From: Nautiliaceae bacterium
Lineage (GTDB): Bacteria; Campylobacterota; Campylobacteria; Campylobacterales; Nautiliaceae
Direction: 5' to 3'
NCBI GenBank assembly: GCA_027035735.1
Contig: JALVUH010000111.1
Location: 1-6,886 of the forward strand
DNA: 6,886 nt
Position numbers and translations under genes: made by a program. How positions within the stretch are numbered: the first letter of the stretch is position 1; each line of letters begins with the position of its first letter. Shown piece after piece: positions 6,342 to 6,886 of the stretch. Under the pieces are notes generated by a model, which worked only from the letters and a program-made list of their open reading frames with translations, had not been told where the DNA came from and searched no databases.

Positions 6342-6886
6342 ATGGAAAATTATAAAATTTTGCCAAAATTAGCAAGACTTTCTATTTTGGAAGAATTTGA
6401 AGGGAAAAAACTTATAGATAGAGATGAATGGGTTTCAAAATATCCATGGCTTGAAGAAAAAAGAGCTACATTTGTAACTTTAAAAATGAAAAATAAACCT
6501 AGAGGAAGCAATCTTAGAGGATGCATTGGTTCTATTTTACCTTATCGTCCATTGATTGATGATGTGGTTGCAAATGCAAAAGCAGCTGCATTTGAAGACC
6601 CAAGATTTCCACCACTTACTCCTCAAGAATTTAATGAAATAGAAATTGAAGTAAGTATTTTAACAATACCAGAAAAAGTAGAATATGAAGATGTAAATGA
6701 TTTAAGAACCAAAATAAGACCTATGGTTGATGGTGTAATACTTCAACTTGGAAATCATCAAGCAACTTTTCTTCCAGCAGTATGGGAGGAGCTTCCAAAC
6801 TTTGATATATTTTTTGCACATCTTTGTATGAAAGCGGGATTGCCTGGGGATTGTCTGATGTATCATCCGACAATTTACAGATATCA
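6342..6886 (+). CDS. AMMECR1-domain protein (AmmeMemoRadiSam system protein A type), 3' end cut by window edge
   Basis: Frame open from ATG 6342 to the window end, 181 codons plus two bases. The protein begins MENYKILPKLARLSI and has the AMMECR1 signatures LRGCIGS (58-64), AAAFEDPRFPPLT (81-93) and IEIEVSILT (100-108). It then has FLPAVWEELP (143-152) and HLCMKAGLPGDC (160-171). The family is usually close to 180-200 residues, and the late YRY matches its usual C-terminal region, so probably only a few residues are missing. AMMECR1 proteins are widespread and often encoded beside a Memo-family protein and a radical SAM protein; the biochemical function of the bacterial set is not established to my knowledge. 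The LRGCIG motif is intact. No partner gene is visible, but one could lie just right of the window. The start is well supported by AAGGAGG five bases upstream and an extended -10 promoter. Family assignment is secure, function is not. Confidence 0.92.
   Translation, partial: MENYKILPKLARLSILEEFEGKKLIDRDEWVSKYPWLEEKRATFVTLKMKNKPRGSNLRGCIGSILPYRPLIDDVVANAKAAAFEDPRFPPLTPQEFNEIEIEVSILTIPEKVEYEDVNDLRTKIRPMVDGVILQLGNHQATFLPAVWEELPNFDIFFAHLCMKAGLPGDCLMYHPTIYRY

Overview
This AT-rich window (few G/C bases, lysine- and phenylalanine-rich proteins) looks like core chromosome of a member of Campylobacterota (formerly Epsilonproteobacteria). The strongest clue is gene order. comM-def-clpP-tig in one direction and folE-fliI in the other matches the arrangement I recall from Helicobacter and Campylobacter genomes. 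A deep-branching, hydrothermal-type group such as the Nautiliales would fit, but I cannot fix the genus from sequence alone.

Layout. A five-gene leftward operon (minus strand) occupies 1-4360. It begins at tig (trigger factor), then clpP (ATP-dependent protease subunit), a degenerate GGDEF-domain protein, def (peptide deformylase) and comM/yifB (AAA+ ATPase of DNA uptake/recombination), which is cut by the left edge. A 49-bp divergent promoter region (4361-4409) separates it from a rightward pair, folE (GTP cyclohydrolase I) and fliI (flagellar export ATPase). After a 58-bp gap with an extended -10 promoter inside a perfect 11-bp inverted repeat comes an AMMECR1/AmmA family gene, which runs off the right edge a few codons before its expected end. 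No tRNA, rRNA, CRISPR array, insertion sequence or factor-independent terminator was seen. Outside 4361-4409 and 6284-6341 the window is coding throughout.

How the genes work together. Tig, Def and ClpP act on nascent or misfolded proteins: folding at the ribosome exit, N-terminal deformylation and degradation. FolE feeds folate and queuosine synthesis, and FliI powers flagellar protein export. Four junctions (tig/clpP, clpP/GGDEF, GGDEF/def, folE/fliI) have the same one-base TAATG stop-start overlap, which implies translational coupling.

This is mostly an ordinary housekeeping region, and I see no clear new multi-gene system. The points worth following are the def/comM junction, where one base (964) appears to have removed both the def stop and the comM ATG and left a phased A-AAA-AAA heptamer; the GGDEF protein, which has lost its catalytic residues but keeps an RxxD motif at the c-di-GMP I-site position; and the inverted repeat around the AMMECR1 promoter.
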